Notes: generated by a model from the letters alone, not told the origin. A stretch of DNA of 64,000 nucleotides from Ferruginibacter sp. (GCA_016786725.1 JAEUVU010000013.1:124001-188000), one strand, 5' to 3'; shown: positions 37,915 through 47,029, numbered from the stretch's first letter. Translations and numbers: made by a program.

Positions 37915-37968
37915 GATTTTTATGGACCCGGCGGCAGTATTACTATTTGGTTTCAGTGGCGTCGCACT

Positions 37969-38021
37969 CTTGTACCGTATTTCTATACTGAGCGAAGTCG
38001 AAGTATGCTTTTTTGTACAAG
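37969..38021. repeat. Dispersed palindrome family S, copy 1
   Basis: ATACTGAGCGAAGTCGAAGT at 37985-38004 is nested within CTTGTAC/GTACAAG arms at 37969-37975 and 38015-38021. The GAGCGAAGTCGAA core is repeated near 42010-42093. The rest of the 253-bp gap between holB and the PSP1 gene shows no gene. Confidence 0.65.
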
Positions 38022-38120
38022 TGATTGACACATCCCGATAACTATCAGGCTTGAATATTGATTATATGCTGACTACAAAATAATCTTATTTAGTAAAAAC
38101 CACGCCACGGCTCAAATCCC

Positions 38121-39338
38121 TCAATCCATCAAAATTAACGATTTGTTGTTAATAATATGATACAACCTGATGGAAAGTGCATGAAACAGCATTTTGGCAT
38201 TGGCATTACGCTCAATATAGTAGCTGGCTTTGTCTAATTCGTTGATAATGGCTTCCTGCTGGCCCAGGTCGCAGAGTTTATTAAGCCTTAAGGCAAAATC
38301 AGTTTCGTTTCTCGTTTCTTGTTGATTTGTTACTTGTTTCTCGTTTGCATTTACCATCACCCTAAGCCTAATGGCCTGCTCAAGCAGGTGAATGAAGTAT
38401 TTAAGGAACTGTTTTTGCTTTTCACGGCCCAGTTTGGCCGTTTCGTCAATCCATTTTACCTGGGCAACCGGTCCGGTGCGTATAATGGCATTCAGCCATT
38501 CCCGAAGCATTATTTCCCAGTCGTCGTCGGCGTGCTGTAATAATTGCAGGGCTTCCCGGTAATTGCCTTCAGCAAGGGTGGCAATTTGCCGGGCTTTCTC
38601 CATTTTTACTCCGGCGTGCAACTCCAAAGCTGCTTCCACTTCCAAATTGGTGAGTAGCGGAATTTTTACCAGTTGTGTACGGGATAAAATGGTTGGAAGG
38701 ATCTGGTCTTCATTTTCGGCCACCAAAATAAATAAGGTGTTTGCTGGTGGCTCTTCTATCAATTTTAAAAGTTTGTTTCCCTCTTTTCCCAAAAACTCAG
38801 GCATCCACATGATGAGTATCTTGTATTCACTCTCAAAACTCTTTAAGTTCAGCTTGCGGATGATATCGTTACACTCGTGTGCAGTGATATTGCCTTGTTT
38901 GTTTTCAGCTCCAATGAACTGCAGCCAGTCGTACACATTGCCGTATGGGTTTTGTACAACGAACTCACGCCATTCAGTTATGTAATCGGTGCTGATGGGT
39001 TTATCGCCGGCCTTGCGTGGAATGACCGGGTAAGAAAAATGTATATCGGGATGAATGAGATCATTTGCCTTTTTGCAGGCGGGGCAGGTGCCGCAGGAAT
39101 CGTTTCTGGTTTCTGGTTCGTTTGTTTCTTGTTTCTCGTTTGTTGCTGCCGCAAACAGATCAATTTCCTGAACCTGTGGTTTGCAAACAATGTATTGTGC
39201 AAATGCCAATGCCAGTTGCAGGGCGCCATTCCCTTCCTTTCCCAGAAACAACAAAGCATGGCTCAGCCGGTTGTGCTGTATCATTTGTACCAGTTGCTCT
39301 TTGGTTTCTTTTTGCCCGGTGATGGATTGGAATTGCAT
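38121..39338 (-). CDS. holB: DNA polymerase III subunit delta' (HolB)
   Basis: A 405-residue clamp-loader AAA+ protein. The start FQSITGQKETKEQLVQMI and HALLFLGKEGNGALQLALA (altered P-loop) fit delta', as does the sensor region (LKLIEEPPANTLFILVAEN, LSRTQLVKIPLL). A four-Cys zinc module is present (first Cys in YIVCKP, then CGTCPACKKA). Two in-frame repeat arrays code for residues about 63-80, between the first Cys and the rest of the module, and about 331-345; both give Glu/Thr/Asn-rich runs (for example NEKQETNEPETRND). They sit in loops and do not interrupt the fold. Confidence 0.93.
   Translation of the reverse strand: MQFQSITGQKETKEQLVQMIQHNRLSHALLFLGKEGNGALQLALAFAQYIVCKPQVQEIDLFAAATNEKQETNEPETRNDSCGTCPACKKANDLIHPDIHFSYPVIPRKAGDKPISTDYITEWREFVVQNPYGNVYDWLQFIGAENKQGNITAHECNDIIRKLNLKSFESEYKILIMWMPEFLGKEGNKLLKLIEEPPANTLFILVAENEDQILPTILSRTQLVKIPLLTNLEVEAALELHAGVKMEKARQIATLAEGNYREALQLLQHADDDWEIMLREWLNAIIRTGPVAQVKWIDETAKLGREKQKQFLKYFIHLLEQAIRLRVMVNANEKQVTNQQETRNETDFALRLNKLCDLGQQEAIINELDKASYYIERNANAKMLFHALSIRLYHIINNKSLILMD
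38303..38350 (-). repeat. Heptamer array in holB, 3' copy
   Basis: Plus-strand units: TTTCTCG, TTTCTTG, TTGATTTG (8 bp), TTACTTG, TTTCTCG, TTTGCAT. The frame remains open. Confidence 0.8.
39102..39144 (-). repeat. Heptamer array in holB, 5' copy
   Basis: Plus-strand units: GTTTCTG, GTTTCTG, GTTCGTTT (8 bp), GTTTCTT, GTTTCTC, GTTTGTT. Same family as the 3' copy about 750 bp away and in the same orientation. Confidence 0.8.
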
Positions 39339-39362
39339 GGGTGCAAATTAAAAGAAAAAAAA

Positions 39363-39385
39363 CATCCGGCATTTTTAGCCGGATG
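39363..39385 (-). terminator. Terminator of the glutathione peroxidase operon
   Basis: CATCCGGC, loop ATTTTTA, GCCGGATG: a perfect 8-bp stem followed on the minus strand by eight T. It separates the peroxidase genes from holB. Confidence 0.85.
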
Positions 39386-39407
39386 AAAAACCATGTATGT
39401 TGATATT

Positions 39408-39956
39408 TTAAAGTTTGCTGGTGATCTCCTCACTCATCGGTTTAACACCACTTTTAAAATGAGCAATTATCTTACCGTTTTCGTCAATTAAAAACTTATT
39501 GAAGTTCCAGCTGACCTTTGCATCCATCACTCCATTCTCAGTTTTATTACAAAGCCATTTATAAATAGGAGCAATATCTTTTCCTTTTACAGATATTTTC
39601 GCTGCCATCGGAAAGGTTACGCCGTAATTCTTTTTGCAAAATGCTTCAATATTTTCGTTACTGCCCGGCTCCTGCGAAAGAAAATTATTTGCAGGAAAGC
39701 CAACAATAACCAACCGGTCTTTGTACTTTTCATACAAGGCCTGCAGGTCTTCATATTGCGGGGTAAAGCCGCATTTACTGGCAGTATTTACAATTAAAAT
39801 TTTCTTTCCTTTAAAATCGGCAAAGTCAATAGTGCCGCCATTTAGAGAGGGTACTTTAAAATCATAAATGGTTTGTGTTTGAACCGGATCAGCAGGTTTT
39901 GAGAACATACTGCTCCAGAAAAATGCAAAGGACGATATTATCAGTTTTATCATCAT
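39408..39956 (-). CDS. Glutathione peroxidase-family protein, copy 1
   Basis: A 182-residue thioredoxin-fold peroxidase with an N-terminal hydrophobic segment (IKLIISSFAFFWSSMF) that should export or anchor it. The peroxidatic Cys is in NTASKCGFT; the Gln of the active site is in SQEPGSN and the Trp in WNFNKFL. It is a Cys (not selenocysteine) enzyme, likely using thioredoxin-type reductants. Its ATG overlaps the stop of the upstream paralogue by one base, so they are translationally coupled. Confidence 0.92.
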   Translation of the reverse strand: MMIKLIISSFAFFWSSMFSKPADPVQTQTIYDFKVPSLNGGTIDFADFKGKKILIVNTASKCGFTPQYEDLQALYEKYKDRLVIVGFPANNFLSQEPGSNENIEAFCKKNYGVTFPMAAKISVKGKDIAPIYKWLCNKTENGVMDAKVSWNFNKFLIDENGKIIAHFKSGVKPMSEEITSKL

Positions 39957-40516
39957 TATAATTTACCTGTTATCTCTTCACTCATAGGTTCTGTTTTGCT
40001 GGGGAAGTATTGAATTAAATTTCCTTTTTCATCCAGCAAAAATTTTCCAAAATTCCATTTTATCTCGGCATCCATCACGCCATTTTCAGATTTGCTGGTA
40101 AGCCATCTAAAAACAGGAGCCATATCATCTCCTTTAACAGAAACCTTAGCGGCCATGGGAAATGTTACGCCATAATTTTTTTTGCAGAAAGCTGCAATGG
40201 TTTCATTGCTGCCCGGTTCCTGTCCACCAAAATTATTTGCCGGAAAACCAACAACAATCAGTTTCTCTTTATAAGTTTCGTAAAGTTTTTGCAGGCCTTC
40301 ATACTGTTTGGTGTAACCACATTCGCTGGCTGTATTTACTATCAGTATTTTTTTTCCTTTAAAAGCAGAAAAATCAATCGTCTTTCCGTCTAATCCGTCT
40401 ACCTTAAAATCGTAAATAGATTTATCTGTGGTGATGGCTGTATTTTCTGCATTGTTTTTATTTGCCTGAACAGTACAGGAAAGAATGACGACACTTATTG
40501 CAAGAAATTTTATCAT
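39956..40516 (-). CDS. Glutathione peroxidase-family protein, copy 2
   Basis: A 186-residue paralogue of the downstream gene; the two share most of the C-terminal 150 residues (for example GKKILIVNTAS, CKKNYGVTFPMAAK). The peroxidatic Cys is in NTASECGYT, with QEPGSN and WNFGKFL. The N-terminus IKFLAISVVILSC suggests a lipoprotein (ILSC as lipobox). It comes first in the pair. The tandem duplication suggests peroxide defence in the envelope. Confidence 0.92.
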   Translation of the reverse strand: MIKFLAISVVILSCTVQANKNNAENTAITTDKSIYDFKVDGLDGKTIDFSAFKGKKILIVNTASECGYTKQYEGLQKLYETYKEKLIVVGFPANNFGGQEPGSNETIAAFCKKNYGVTFPMAAKVSVKGDDMAPVFRWLTSKSENGVMDAEIKWNFGKFLLDEKGNLIQYFPSKTEPMSEEITGKL

Positions 40517-40577
40517 GATAATTTATTTAAGATTATAACAGTTATTTTAAGGCTATTGTTTAAATGTGCAGAAACAA

Positions 40578-41987
40578 TTACTGCTTTTCATAACAACCCA
40601 GGTCAGGCAACCCAACATTCCTGATTTTATCATCAAGGTCTTTTGGAAAGCCGGTTACAGATCCTGCATTGATTGCCGGCGAGGCGGCATTTTTGGTGAT
40701 CCTGAAATCGAAAATATTTTTTGTTGCATTGATGCTGTCGAATACAGGATCGGCATTGCGGATATTGCCCGTTAAAGTGCTGTTTGATGGATCGGCAGCA
40801 GAACGATAGAGATTGTTTTCGAAGAGAACAGAAAAAACTGTTGAGCCTTGCTTATTAACTACCAGCTCGTTTGAAACTATACCTTCATCGCCCCAGAAAA
40901 TATTATTACGGAAAACAGCATTCATGTCTGCCGTGAGTGTGCCGCCGGCCTGTTTCGTAAAATTATCTGCACTAAGTGCAGGGTTTTTATGAATGATAAA
41001 GTTTGTTGAGTAAGCTGCTATAGTACAATGAGTAAAATTGTAAGTGCCGCCATATTGTAAAACGATATTGCTGCCGCAATTGCTTATTAAAGTGTTATCG
41101 GCCTGCAGGCTGCTGTTTACAGAAAGAATGCCTGTTTCAAAAGCATTATCAATAATGCATTGATGCAACACAACTTTTGGATTGGCATTGATAGATGGCT
41201 TTTCTGTAACAATAGCCTGGTTTGCATTTTTTACAACCGCATAAGTAAGCACATTATTTTTGCTGCTGCCGCGGAAATAAATGCCAGGCCAGCTTGCAGG
41301 CAGGTCTTTGTAGCCCTCATCCAGCCTGTCGCCGGTGAAAGTTACCGGTTCAGTTTTTGTTCCATCCGCAATTAAAGAACCATCAACAATAAAAGGTGCA
41401 TCAGCATGCGAATATATTCTGCAGCCGGGCTGTATGGTTAGTGTTGCTGTGGTATCAATGCGGATGCTGCCAAGGATAACATAGGGCAGATTATTAGTCC
41501 ACACAACATTGCCGGTAATAACCCTGTTGCGTAAAAAATTTGCATTTTGCCCATACGCCTGCAACTGAACATAGCGGTTGTTGCCATTATAACTAATCAA
41601 AATGCTGTCGCTAACTATAAAGGGGAGATTGGCTGCATTGGGATTGACTGTTACCGAAACAAAAACATAAATACTGTCGTTGGCTTCAATATCGAGATTG
41701 GTTGCTTCTGTGGTTGATGAGCCATCAATATTTATTTTATAGGCAGATGCTGACCCGCCCATTAACTTTACTTTACTCAAACGCAGCTTTTGATCATTTT
41801 CGTTGACAATCTTGAACGATTTGGTGATGGAACCGGTTGTAGTAAAAACAGTATCATATTTTAAAGTGTCGGCAGTAAAACGCACCTGGGCAAATTCGCT
41901 GGTGATGAAAGAATCTTTTTTGCAGGAAATGAGGAAAAGGCAAAAGGCAAAACTAAAAAGGCAAAAAACGGGGACGATTCTCTTCAT
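40578..41987 (-). CDS. Lipoprotein with parallel beta-helix repeats
   Basis: A 469-residue lipoprotein: signal with lipobox LISC (residues 19-22), an N-terminal beta-sandwich of Ig-like character (about 30-150) and a right-handed parallel beta-helix (about 150-430) with repeated short strands (GSLIADGTKTEPVTFTG and similar). The end, AINAGSVTGFPKDLDDKIR, is typical of choice-of-anchor beta-helix families. The signal peptide is encoded by a perfect heptamer array. No catalytic site is visible; a binding role or polysaccharide lyase-like fold is possible. Confidence 0.85.
   Translation of the reverse strand: MKRIVPVFCLFSFAFCLFLISCKKDSFITSEFAQVRFTADTLKYDTVFTTTGSITKSFKIVNENDQKLRLSKVKLMGGSASAYKINIDGSSTTEATNLDIEANDSIYVFVSVTVNPNAANLPFIVSDSILISYNGNNRYVQLQAYGQNANFLRNRVITGNVVWTNNLPYVILGSIRIDTTATLTIQPGCRIYSHADAPFIVDGSLIADGTKTEPVTFTGDRLDEGYKDLPASWPGIYFRGSSKNNVLTYAVVKNANQAIVTEKPSINANPKVVLHQCIIDNAFETGILSVNSSLQADNTLISNCGSNIVLQYGGTYNFTHCTIAAYSTNFIIHKNPALSADNFTKQAGGTLTADMNAVFRNNIFWGDEGIVSNELVVNKQGSTVFSVLFENNLYRSAADPSNSTLTGNIRNADPVFDSINATKNIFDFRITKNAASPAINAGSVTGFPKDLDDKIRNVGLPDLGCYEKQ
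41932..41966 (-). repeat. Heptamer array encoding the lipoprotein signal peptide
   Basis: On the minus strand, five units in perfect register: TTTTGCC, TTTTTAG, TTTTGCC, TTTTGCC, TTTTCCT. They encode the hydrophobic core (FCLFSFAFCLF) just before the lipobox. Confidence 0.85.
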
Positions 41988-41991
41988 TTAT

Positions 41992-41999
41992 CAAATTTA
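41992..41999 (-). promoter_or_regulatory. -7 promoter element TAAATTTG (minus strand)
   Basis: Exact TAnnTTTG, ending 4 bp before the ATG at 41987. A transcript would be leaderless. Confidence 0.5.
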
Positions 42000-42009
42000 G
42001 GTTTATTTA

Positions 42010-42093
42010 AATAAAAGTATTTCGACTCCCGCAAAAAAACGGGACAGGTTCGCTCAATACTTTTATTCATCCACTCTTCGGCTTTGCTCAGCG
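42010..42093. repeat. Dispersed palindrome family S, copies 2 and 3
   Basis: AATAAAAGTATT at 42010-42021 and its perfect complement at 42056-42067 enclose TTCGACT, an inner hairpin TCCCG/CGGGA (42027-42044) and GTTCGCTC. A further related core (CTCTTCGGCTTTGCTCAGCG) lies at 42074-42093, reaching the comF stop. The TTCGACT/CGCTCA core matches copy 1 near 37985. Confidence 0.65.
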
Positions 42094-42798
42094 TTATTTG
42101 GGAGCATAAGCTAAAGTTGCAATACTAAGTTTAGCACTGGTTGCATTCAATATTACATTACCACAAGCTTCTAAAGTGGCGCCGGTTGTTACCACATCAT
42201 CTACCAGCAAAACATGTTTGCCGGCCAGTTCATTTGGCTTTGCTACTTTAAAACTTTCTTTTACATTTTCCCAGCGCTCGGTACGGTGCTTACGGGTCTG
42301 GGTTTCGGTTGCGTGCCGGCGAATAACGGCTCCGTTCAGTACAGGAACATTCATAACAGAAGAGATGCCGTTGCAAATAATTGTTGCCTGGTTGTAACCA
42401 CGTTTATGTTCTTTATCAGCATAAAGCGGTAAAGGCACCAGGGCGTCAATGGAACTAAAACGATTGCTCTCAAGCAATGTTTTTCCCATCATCTCACCCA
42501 AATAAAAACCAATATTGGTATCGCCCTTATATTTAAGCTGATGAATTAAATGCTGTATTAAAAACTCTTTTGAAAAATAGAATTGGCTGTAAGCAGCAGT
42601 TATCGGTATCCTTCCCCAAAAATATTTTTCAACCGGGTTGTTTGGCAGATCAGCAAAATTGGTGTGTGGTAAATTATGAATGCACTCCAGGCAAAGCAGG
42701 CTGCCTTTTTCCAACAGGTCAGACCCACAGCCGGTACATACGTGCGGATAAAAAAGATGGAGGGTACTGCTGACGATATTTTTTATTTGGGCAATCAT
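42094..42798 (-). CDS. ComF-family phosphoribosyltransferase-like protein
   Basis: A 234-residue protein with an N-terminal four-Cys zinc finger (CTGCG, then CLEC at about 32-35) and a PRTase fold: the PRPP-binding loop is VLLVDDVVTTGATLEAC. ComF-type proteins assist DNA uptake or handling; the exact activity is not known. It lies 21 bp after radA on the same strand, a frequent pairing of DNA-processing genes. Confidence 0.92.
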   Translation of the reverse strand: MIAQIKNIVSSTLHLFYPHVCTGCGSDLLEKGSLLCLECIHNLPHTNFADLPNNPVEKYFWGRIPITAAYSQFYFSKEFLIQHLIHQLKYKGDTNIGFYLGEMMGKTLLESNRFSSIDALVPLPLYADKEHKRGYNQATIICNGISSVMNVPVLNGAVIRRHATETQTRKHRTERWENVKESFKVAKPNELAGKHVLLVDDVVTTGATLEACGNVILNATSAKLSIATLAYAPK

Positions 42799-42819
42799 TT
42801 TAATAATTACCCTTACAAG

Positions 42820-44193
42820 TTAAAATAAATATTGATACAATTCTTCAACTTTACTTAAGGGCACTACTTCAATATTAAATTTTTGTTTACCTAAGGATTT
42901 TGAATTGTACTTGCTGACAATAATTTTTTCAAAACCAAGTTTCTCTGCTTCGGCAATACGTTGTTCAATTTTGTTAACGGCTCTTATCTCTCCGCTTAAA
43001 CCAACTTCACCTGCAAAACAATAAAGCTGGTTAATGGGTGTGTCTTCGTAACTGCTTAATAAAGCACTTACAATGGCAAGATCAATAGAGGGGTCTTCTA
43101 CTTTTATACCACCGGCAATATTTATAAAAACATCCTTTACACCAAAATGAAAGCCGCCTCTTTTTTCCAGCACTGCCAATAATAATTGCAGGCGCCGCAG
43201 ATCAAAACCACTTACCGTTCGTTGCGGTGTGCCATAAACACTTTGTGTTACCAATGCCTGTGTTTCAATCAATAAAGGGCGCATTCCTTCCATAGTTGCA
43301 GCAATAGAAATGCCGCTTAGTTGTTCTTCTTTTTGAGTGATTAATAATTCAGACGGGTTATTTACACCCCTCATGCCGGTTCCTGTCATTTCATATATGC
43401 CCAGCTCAGATGTAGATCCAAAGCGGTTCTTAAGCGTTCTCAAAATCCGGTAAGCATAATGCTGGTCGCCTTCAAACTGCAGCACGGTATCAACCATGTG
43501 TTCGAGAATTTTTGGCCCGGCAATGGTGCCATCTTTGGTAATATGGCCAATTAAAAAAACCGGTGTATTGCTTTCTTTGGCAAAGCGTTGCAGTTCGCCG
43601 GCAGTTTCTCTTATCTGGCTGATGCTGCCTGCGCCGCTCTCAACAAAAGGCGATTGCAATGTTTGAATAGAATCAACAATCACTAATTGCGGCTTTAGTT
43701 TTTTTATTTCCTGGAAAATGGTTTGCGTGTTTGTTTCGGTAAGGATGTAAAAATTATCGCTGCCAATGCCGATACGGTCTGCACGCATTTTTATTTGTTG
43801 CTCACTTTCTTCGCCACTTATATATAAGGTAACAATGTCTTTAAGTTGCAAGCCATTTTGTAAAAACAAAGTTGATTTCCCAATACCAGGTTCTCCGGCA
43901 ACCAAAACAATGCTACCCAAAACAATACCACCACCAAGTACCCGGTTCAATTCTGTATCGGTTGTTAAAATTCTTTTTTCTTCGGCGCTGCTAACATCAT
44001 TAATAGAAATCGTTTTTTGTTTTCCCAAACCGGAGTAATCACGCCACTCATCTTTTTCTTTTTTGTCGCTTCCTTTAACAATTACTTCTTCAACAAATGT
44101 GTTCCAGTTGTTACAGCCCGGACATTTACCCAACCACTTGGCACTTTCGTAACCACAACTCTGACAAAAAAATGCGGATTTAGTTTTACTCAT
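42820..44193 (-). CDS. radA: DNA repair protein RadA/Sms
   Basis: A 457-residue RecA-like helicase helper for recombination. The zinc finger is CQSCG...CPGC (residues about 10-27), Walker A GEPGIGKSTLF, the Rad-specific LKNRFGSTSE, and a Lon-like C-terminal domain (LAIVSALLSSYEDTPI, GEVGLSGEIRAV). Start MSKTKSAFFC at 44193 fits the family better than the ATG six bases upstream. comF follows after 21 bp. Confidence 0.96.
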   Translation of the reverse strand: MSKTKSAFFCQSCGYESAKWLGKCPGCNNWNTFVEEVIVKGSDKKEKDEWRDYSGLGKQKTISINDVSSAEEKRILTTDTELNRVLGGGIVLGSIVLVAGEPGIGKSTLFLQNGLQLKDIVTLYISGEESEQQIKMRADRIGIGSDNFYILTETNTQTIFQEIKKLKPQLVIVDSIQTLQSPFVESGAGSISQIRETAGELQRFAKESNTPVFLIGHITKDGTIAGPKILEHMVDTVLQFEGDQHYAYRILRTLKNRFGSTSELGIYEMTGTGMRGVNNPSELLITQKEEQLSGISIAATMEGMRPLLIETQALVTQSVYGTPQRTVSGFDLRRLQLLLAVLEKRGGFHFGVKDVFINIAGGIKVEDPSIDLAIVSALLSSYEDTPINQLYCFAGEVGLSGEIRAVNKIEQRIAEAEKLGFEKIIVSKYNSKSLGKQKFNIEVVPLSKVEELYQYLF

Positions 44194-44324
44194 CTTCAAT
44201 TTTAAAATTTGGAAAGTAACAACGAATGTAGATTAGAAAATTTTCATTGCTGGAAAAATGAAAAGAAAATTTACACGCTTATAGAAAATAAATAGCGCTA
44301 AAAAAATAGAGAAGTCAACTTCGG

Positions 44325-44359
44325 GTTCCCTCTCTTTTGGAGAGGGGTTGGGGAGAGGC
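44325..44359 (+). repeat. Dispersed palindromic repeat family R, copy 3
   Basis: GTTCCCTCTCTTTTGGAGAG followed by GGGTTGGGGAGAGGC. It differs from copy 5 at only about two positions. Confidence 0.85.
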
Positions 44360-44653
44360 TGAAAAGTAAAAGGGTCAACATTTCTGCTGACCCTTTGTAC
44401 TTACTAACCCATTAAATTCTATTGCTAAATTACAAATTCAGGCCACATAAAAAAATAAATTTTCGGAGATGTTGATAAATAAATGGCTTGTAGAAGAGAT
44501 ATTACAGAGCCTATATGAGTTCTTTTAAATAATTAATAATCAAATAATTATGATGATTTTTCAGTTGCCGACTATAGGCGGAATTACCAGATTAATTTAA
44601 AATTAAGTTTCAAAAATATTTGGTTTATAAAATAAACTACTTTACGTTTGTTC

Positions 44654-44661
44654 TAAATTTG
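44654..44661 (+). promoter_or_regulatory. -7 promoter element TAAATTTG
   Basis: Exact TAnnTTTG, ending 5 bp before the ATG at 44667. No clear -33 partner at the usual spacing. Confidence 0.5.
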
Positions 44662-44666
44662 GAACA

Positions 44667-46925
44667 ATGAGAAGTGTAGTTACATTAATTATTTTATTAC
44701 TTGGTATATCAGCTCATGCACAGGTTAAAGTGGAGGGTAAAATTACCGATGGCAAAGGAAAACCGGTTAAAGGAGTAAGTATTACTTTAAGAGATACTTA
44801 CGATGGCGCAACTACAGATTCGCTTGGTCATTTCTCCTTTGCAACCACCGAAAAAGGTAAAAAGGTATTAGAGACATCCATAATAGGTTTTAAGCCATTT
44901 GAGCAGGAAATTAACCTGGAATCAACCCCGATCATCCTCAATATTGCCATGAAAGAACTGGTTACCGAATTAAAAGCAGTTGTAATATCTGCCGGTTCAT
45001 TTGTGGCCAGCGATAAAAATAAGGGTGCTGTTTTATCTGCCCTTGATATTGTAACCACTCCCAGTGCCAATGGCGATGTTACCAGTGCCTTTAAATCGCT
45101 GCCGGGTACCCAGCAGGTTGGTGAAAGTGAAGGTTTGTTTGTGAGAGGGGGCTCGGCAACCGAGAGTAAGATATATATGGACGGAAACCTGGTAAACAAC
45201 TTTTTTTACAGCAGCACGCCGGGCATCGCTACCCGTGGGCGTTTTAATCCTTTTTTATTCAAGGGAACTATTTTTAGTTCAGGAGGATACTCGGCTTTGT
45301 ATGGCCAGGCGCTTTCTTCGGCACTGATTTTAGAAAGTAAAGACCTGCCTGAAAGAACCCAGGCTGACCTGGGCGTATCGGTTATTGGCATTGGGGGCGG
45401 TATACAACAGCTTGCAAAAAATAAAAAATCTTCCTGGGGTGTTTCTTATAACTATGCAAACCTCTGGCTTGGTTTTGCCATTAACAAACAAAAGCAGGAT
45501 TTTTTTCAGATACCGGTTTACCACCAGGGCGATGCCAACTTCAGGATAAAAACAAAGAATGGCGGCTTCATTAAATACTATGGTTACATGAGTTCCAACA
45601 AAACCGGTTTCAGAAGTCCGGATATAGATTCTTCTCTTTTAAAAAATGCATTTGCGATAGAGAATTTCAATACTTACCAGAATATTAACTGGCGTGAAAA
45701 TTTTGGTACAGGCTGGAAAATAACAACCGGCATCAGCTACAGCACCAATAAAGATGATATTAATAATGAGTTGCAGGATGCCAATAATCAAAAGCAAACA
45801 ATCACCAATCCGTCGTTCTATGCTTTTAAGAATTTTAAATTAAATAACAAAGCACAGTATGCACAGGCAAGAGTGGTGCTGGATAAAAAATTAAATGGAC
45901 TGAATGTAATACGGTTTGGTGCCGATTATTTTTACAGCAAAGAAAGATCAACCTATACTTTGTATAATGGAACACAGTTCACCGAAACCGTAAAAGATAA
46001 TTTAGTATCTGTTTTTGCCGAAGGAGATATTTTTATAACCAACAGTCTTGCCGCAAAAGTTGGTACCAGGGTGGAACATTCAGAAATTGTAAATAAATGG
46101 AACATTGCACCACGCCTTTCTATTGCCTATAAATTTAAAGACGACAGCCAGGCTTCTTTTGCTTACGGCTTGTTTTACCAAAATCCTGAAAGAAAATACC
46201 TGCCGGCCGTTGCCAGCCTTGATTACTCAAGAGCCGCACATTATATACTGCAATATCAAAAATTGACCAATAGCCGCACTTTCAGGGTTGAAGCATTTTA
46301 TAAAAAATATACCGACCTCTATAAAACTACTGCCTCGCCAACAGGAAGAGAGGTTGCAGGCAACAACAATGGTTTTGGCCATGCAACCGGCCTTGAGTTT
46401 TTCTTCAGGGATAAAAAAACATTTAAGAATGTTGATTACTGGATATCATATTCATACTTAGATACAAAAAGAGACTTTCTGAATTATCCAAAAGCAATTA
46501 CACCTTCATTTGCTGCCAGCCATACTGCAGCATTGGTGGTAAAAAAGTTTGTTACCAAATGGAAAACCGGCTTTAACCTGAGCTACAATTTCGCAACCGG
46601 CCGCCCTTATTACTATTTTACTTATGATAATTTGCAGAACAAGTATGTGATTGGCGATGCCGGAAAAACCATCAACTACAACAGCATGAGCTTTAGTGTA
46701 AACTATCTGCCTAACCTTGGAAAAAAAGACCCCAAAGTATTTGCAGTTTGGGTATTGGGTATAAATAATGTGCTGGGACAAAACCAGGTTTTCAATTACA
46801 ATTATAATAACGATGGCAGCCGCAAAGAAGCTGTTACACCGCCATCAAAGCGCTTTATATTTATCGGCTGCTTCCTCAGTTTTGGAATTGACAGAACACA
46901 GGATGCGATCAACAATAATCTTTAG
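44667..46925 (+). CDS. TonB-dependent receptor with carboxypeptidase-regulatory-like domain
   Basis: A 752-residue outer-membrane receptor. Signal peptide MRSVVTLIILLLGISAHAQ, then a CarboxypepD_reg-like domain (VEGKITDGKGKPVKGVSITL, about 20-100), a plug (GSATESKIYMDGNLVN, about 150-200) and a 22-strand barrel. No SusD partner is adjacent, so this is not a polysaccharide-utilisation pair. The ligand is unknown. Repeat family R copy 4 begins right after the stop. Confidence 0.92.
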   Translation: MRSVVTLIILLLGISAHAQVKVEGKITDGKGKPVKGVSITLRDTYDGATTDSLGHFSFATTEKGKKVLETSIIGFKPFEQEINLESTPIILNIAMKELVTELKAVVISAGSFVASDKNKGAVLSALDIVTTPSANGDVTSAFKSLPGTQQVGESEGLFVRGGSATESKIYMDGNLVNNFFYSSTPGIATRGRFNPFLFKGTIFSSGGYSALYGQALSSALILESKDLPERTQADLGVSVIGIGGGIQQLAKNKKSSWGVSYNYANLWLGFAINKQKQDFFQIPVYHQGDANFRIKTKNGGFIKYYGYMSSNKTGFRSPDIDSSLLKNAFAIENFNTYQNINWRENFGTGWKITTGISYSTNKDDINNELQDANNQKQTITNPSFYAFKNFKLNNKAQYAQARVVLDKKLNGLNVIRFGADYFYSKERSTYTLYNGTQFTETVKDNLVSVFAEGDIFITNSLAAKVGTRVEHSEIVNKWNIAPRLSIAYKFKDDSQASFAYGLFYQNPERKYLPAVASLDYSRAAHYILQYQKLTNSRTFRVEAFYKKYTDLYKTTASPTGREVAGNNNGFGHATGLEFFFRDKKTFKNVDYWISYSYLDTKRDFLNYPKAITPSFAASHTAALVVKKFVTKWKTGFNLSYNFATGRPYYYFTYDNLQNKYVIGDAGKTINYNSMSFSVNYLPNLGKKDPKVFAVWVLGINNVLGQNQVFNYNYNNDGSRKEAVTPPSKRFIFIGCFLSFGIDRTQDAINNNL

Positions 46926-46928
46926 GCC

Positions 46929-46963
46929 GGCCCCATCCCAATCCTTAACCCAAAGGGAAGGAG
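46929..46963 (-). repeat. Dispersed palindromic repeat family R, copy 4
   Basis: On the minus strand: CTCCTTCCCTTTGGGTTAAG then GATTGGGATGGGGCC. It is inverted relative to copy 5, 66 bp away, as copies 1 and 2 are to each other. Confidence 0.75.
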
Positions 46964-47029
46964 AGCGAATAAGAGGTTATTAAAAAAGTTCTTTTTAAAA
47001 ATAAATTCAATCACCGCTAATATCTTCAA

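Larger units (their letters stand above)
44194..44666. other. 473-bp intergenic region upstream of the TonB receptor
   Basis: No gene is visible. It contains repeat family R copy 3 (44325-44359), a hairpin AAAGGGTCA/TGACCCTTT at 44369-44396 right after it, and the promoter element at 44654. The stretch 44400-44640 is A+T-rich and otherwise featureless to me. Confidence 0.6.

Noticed and set aside
37915..38120. Small RNA or gene in the holB/PSP1 gap
   Set aside because: Apart from the palindrome near 37985 there is no promoter-terminator pair or sustained open frame.
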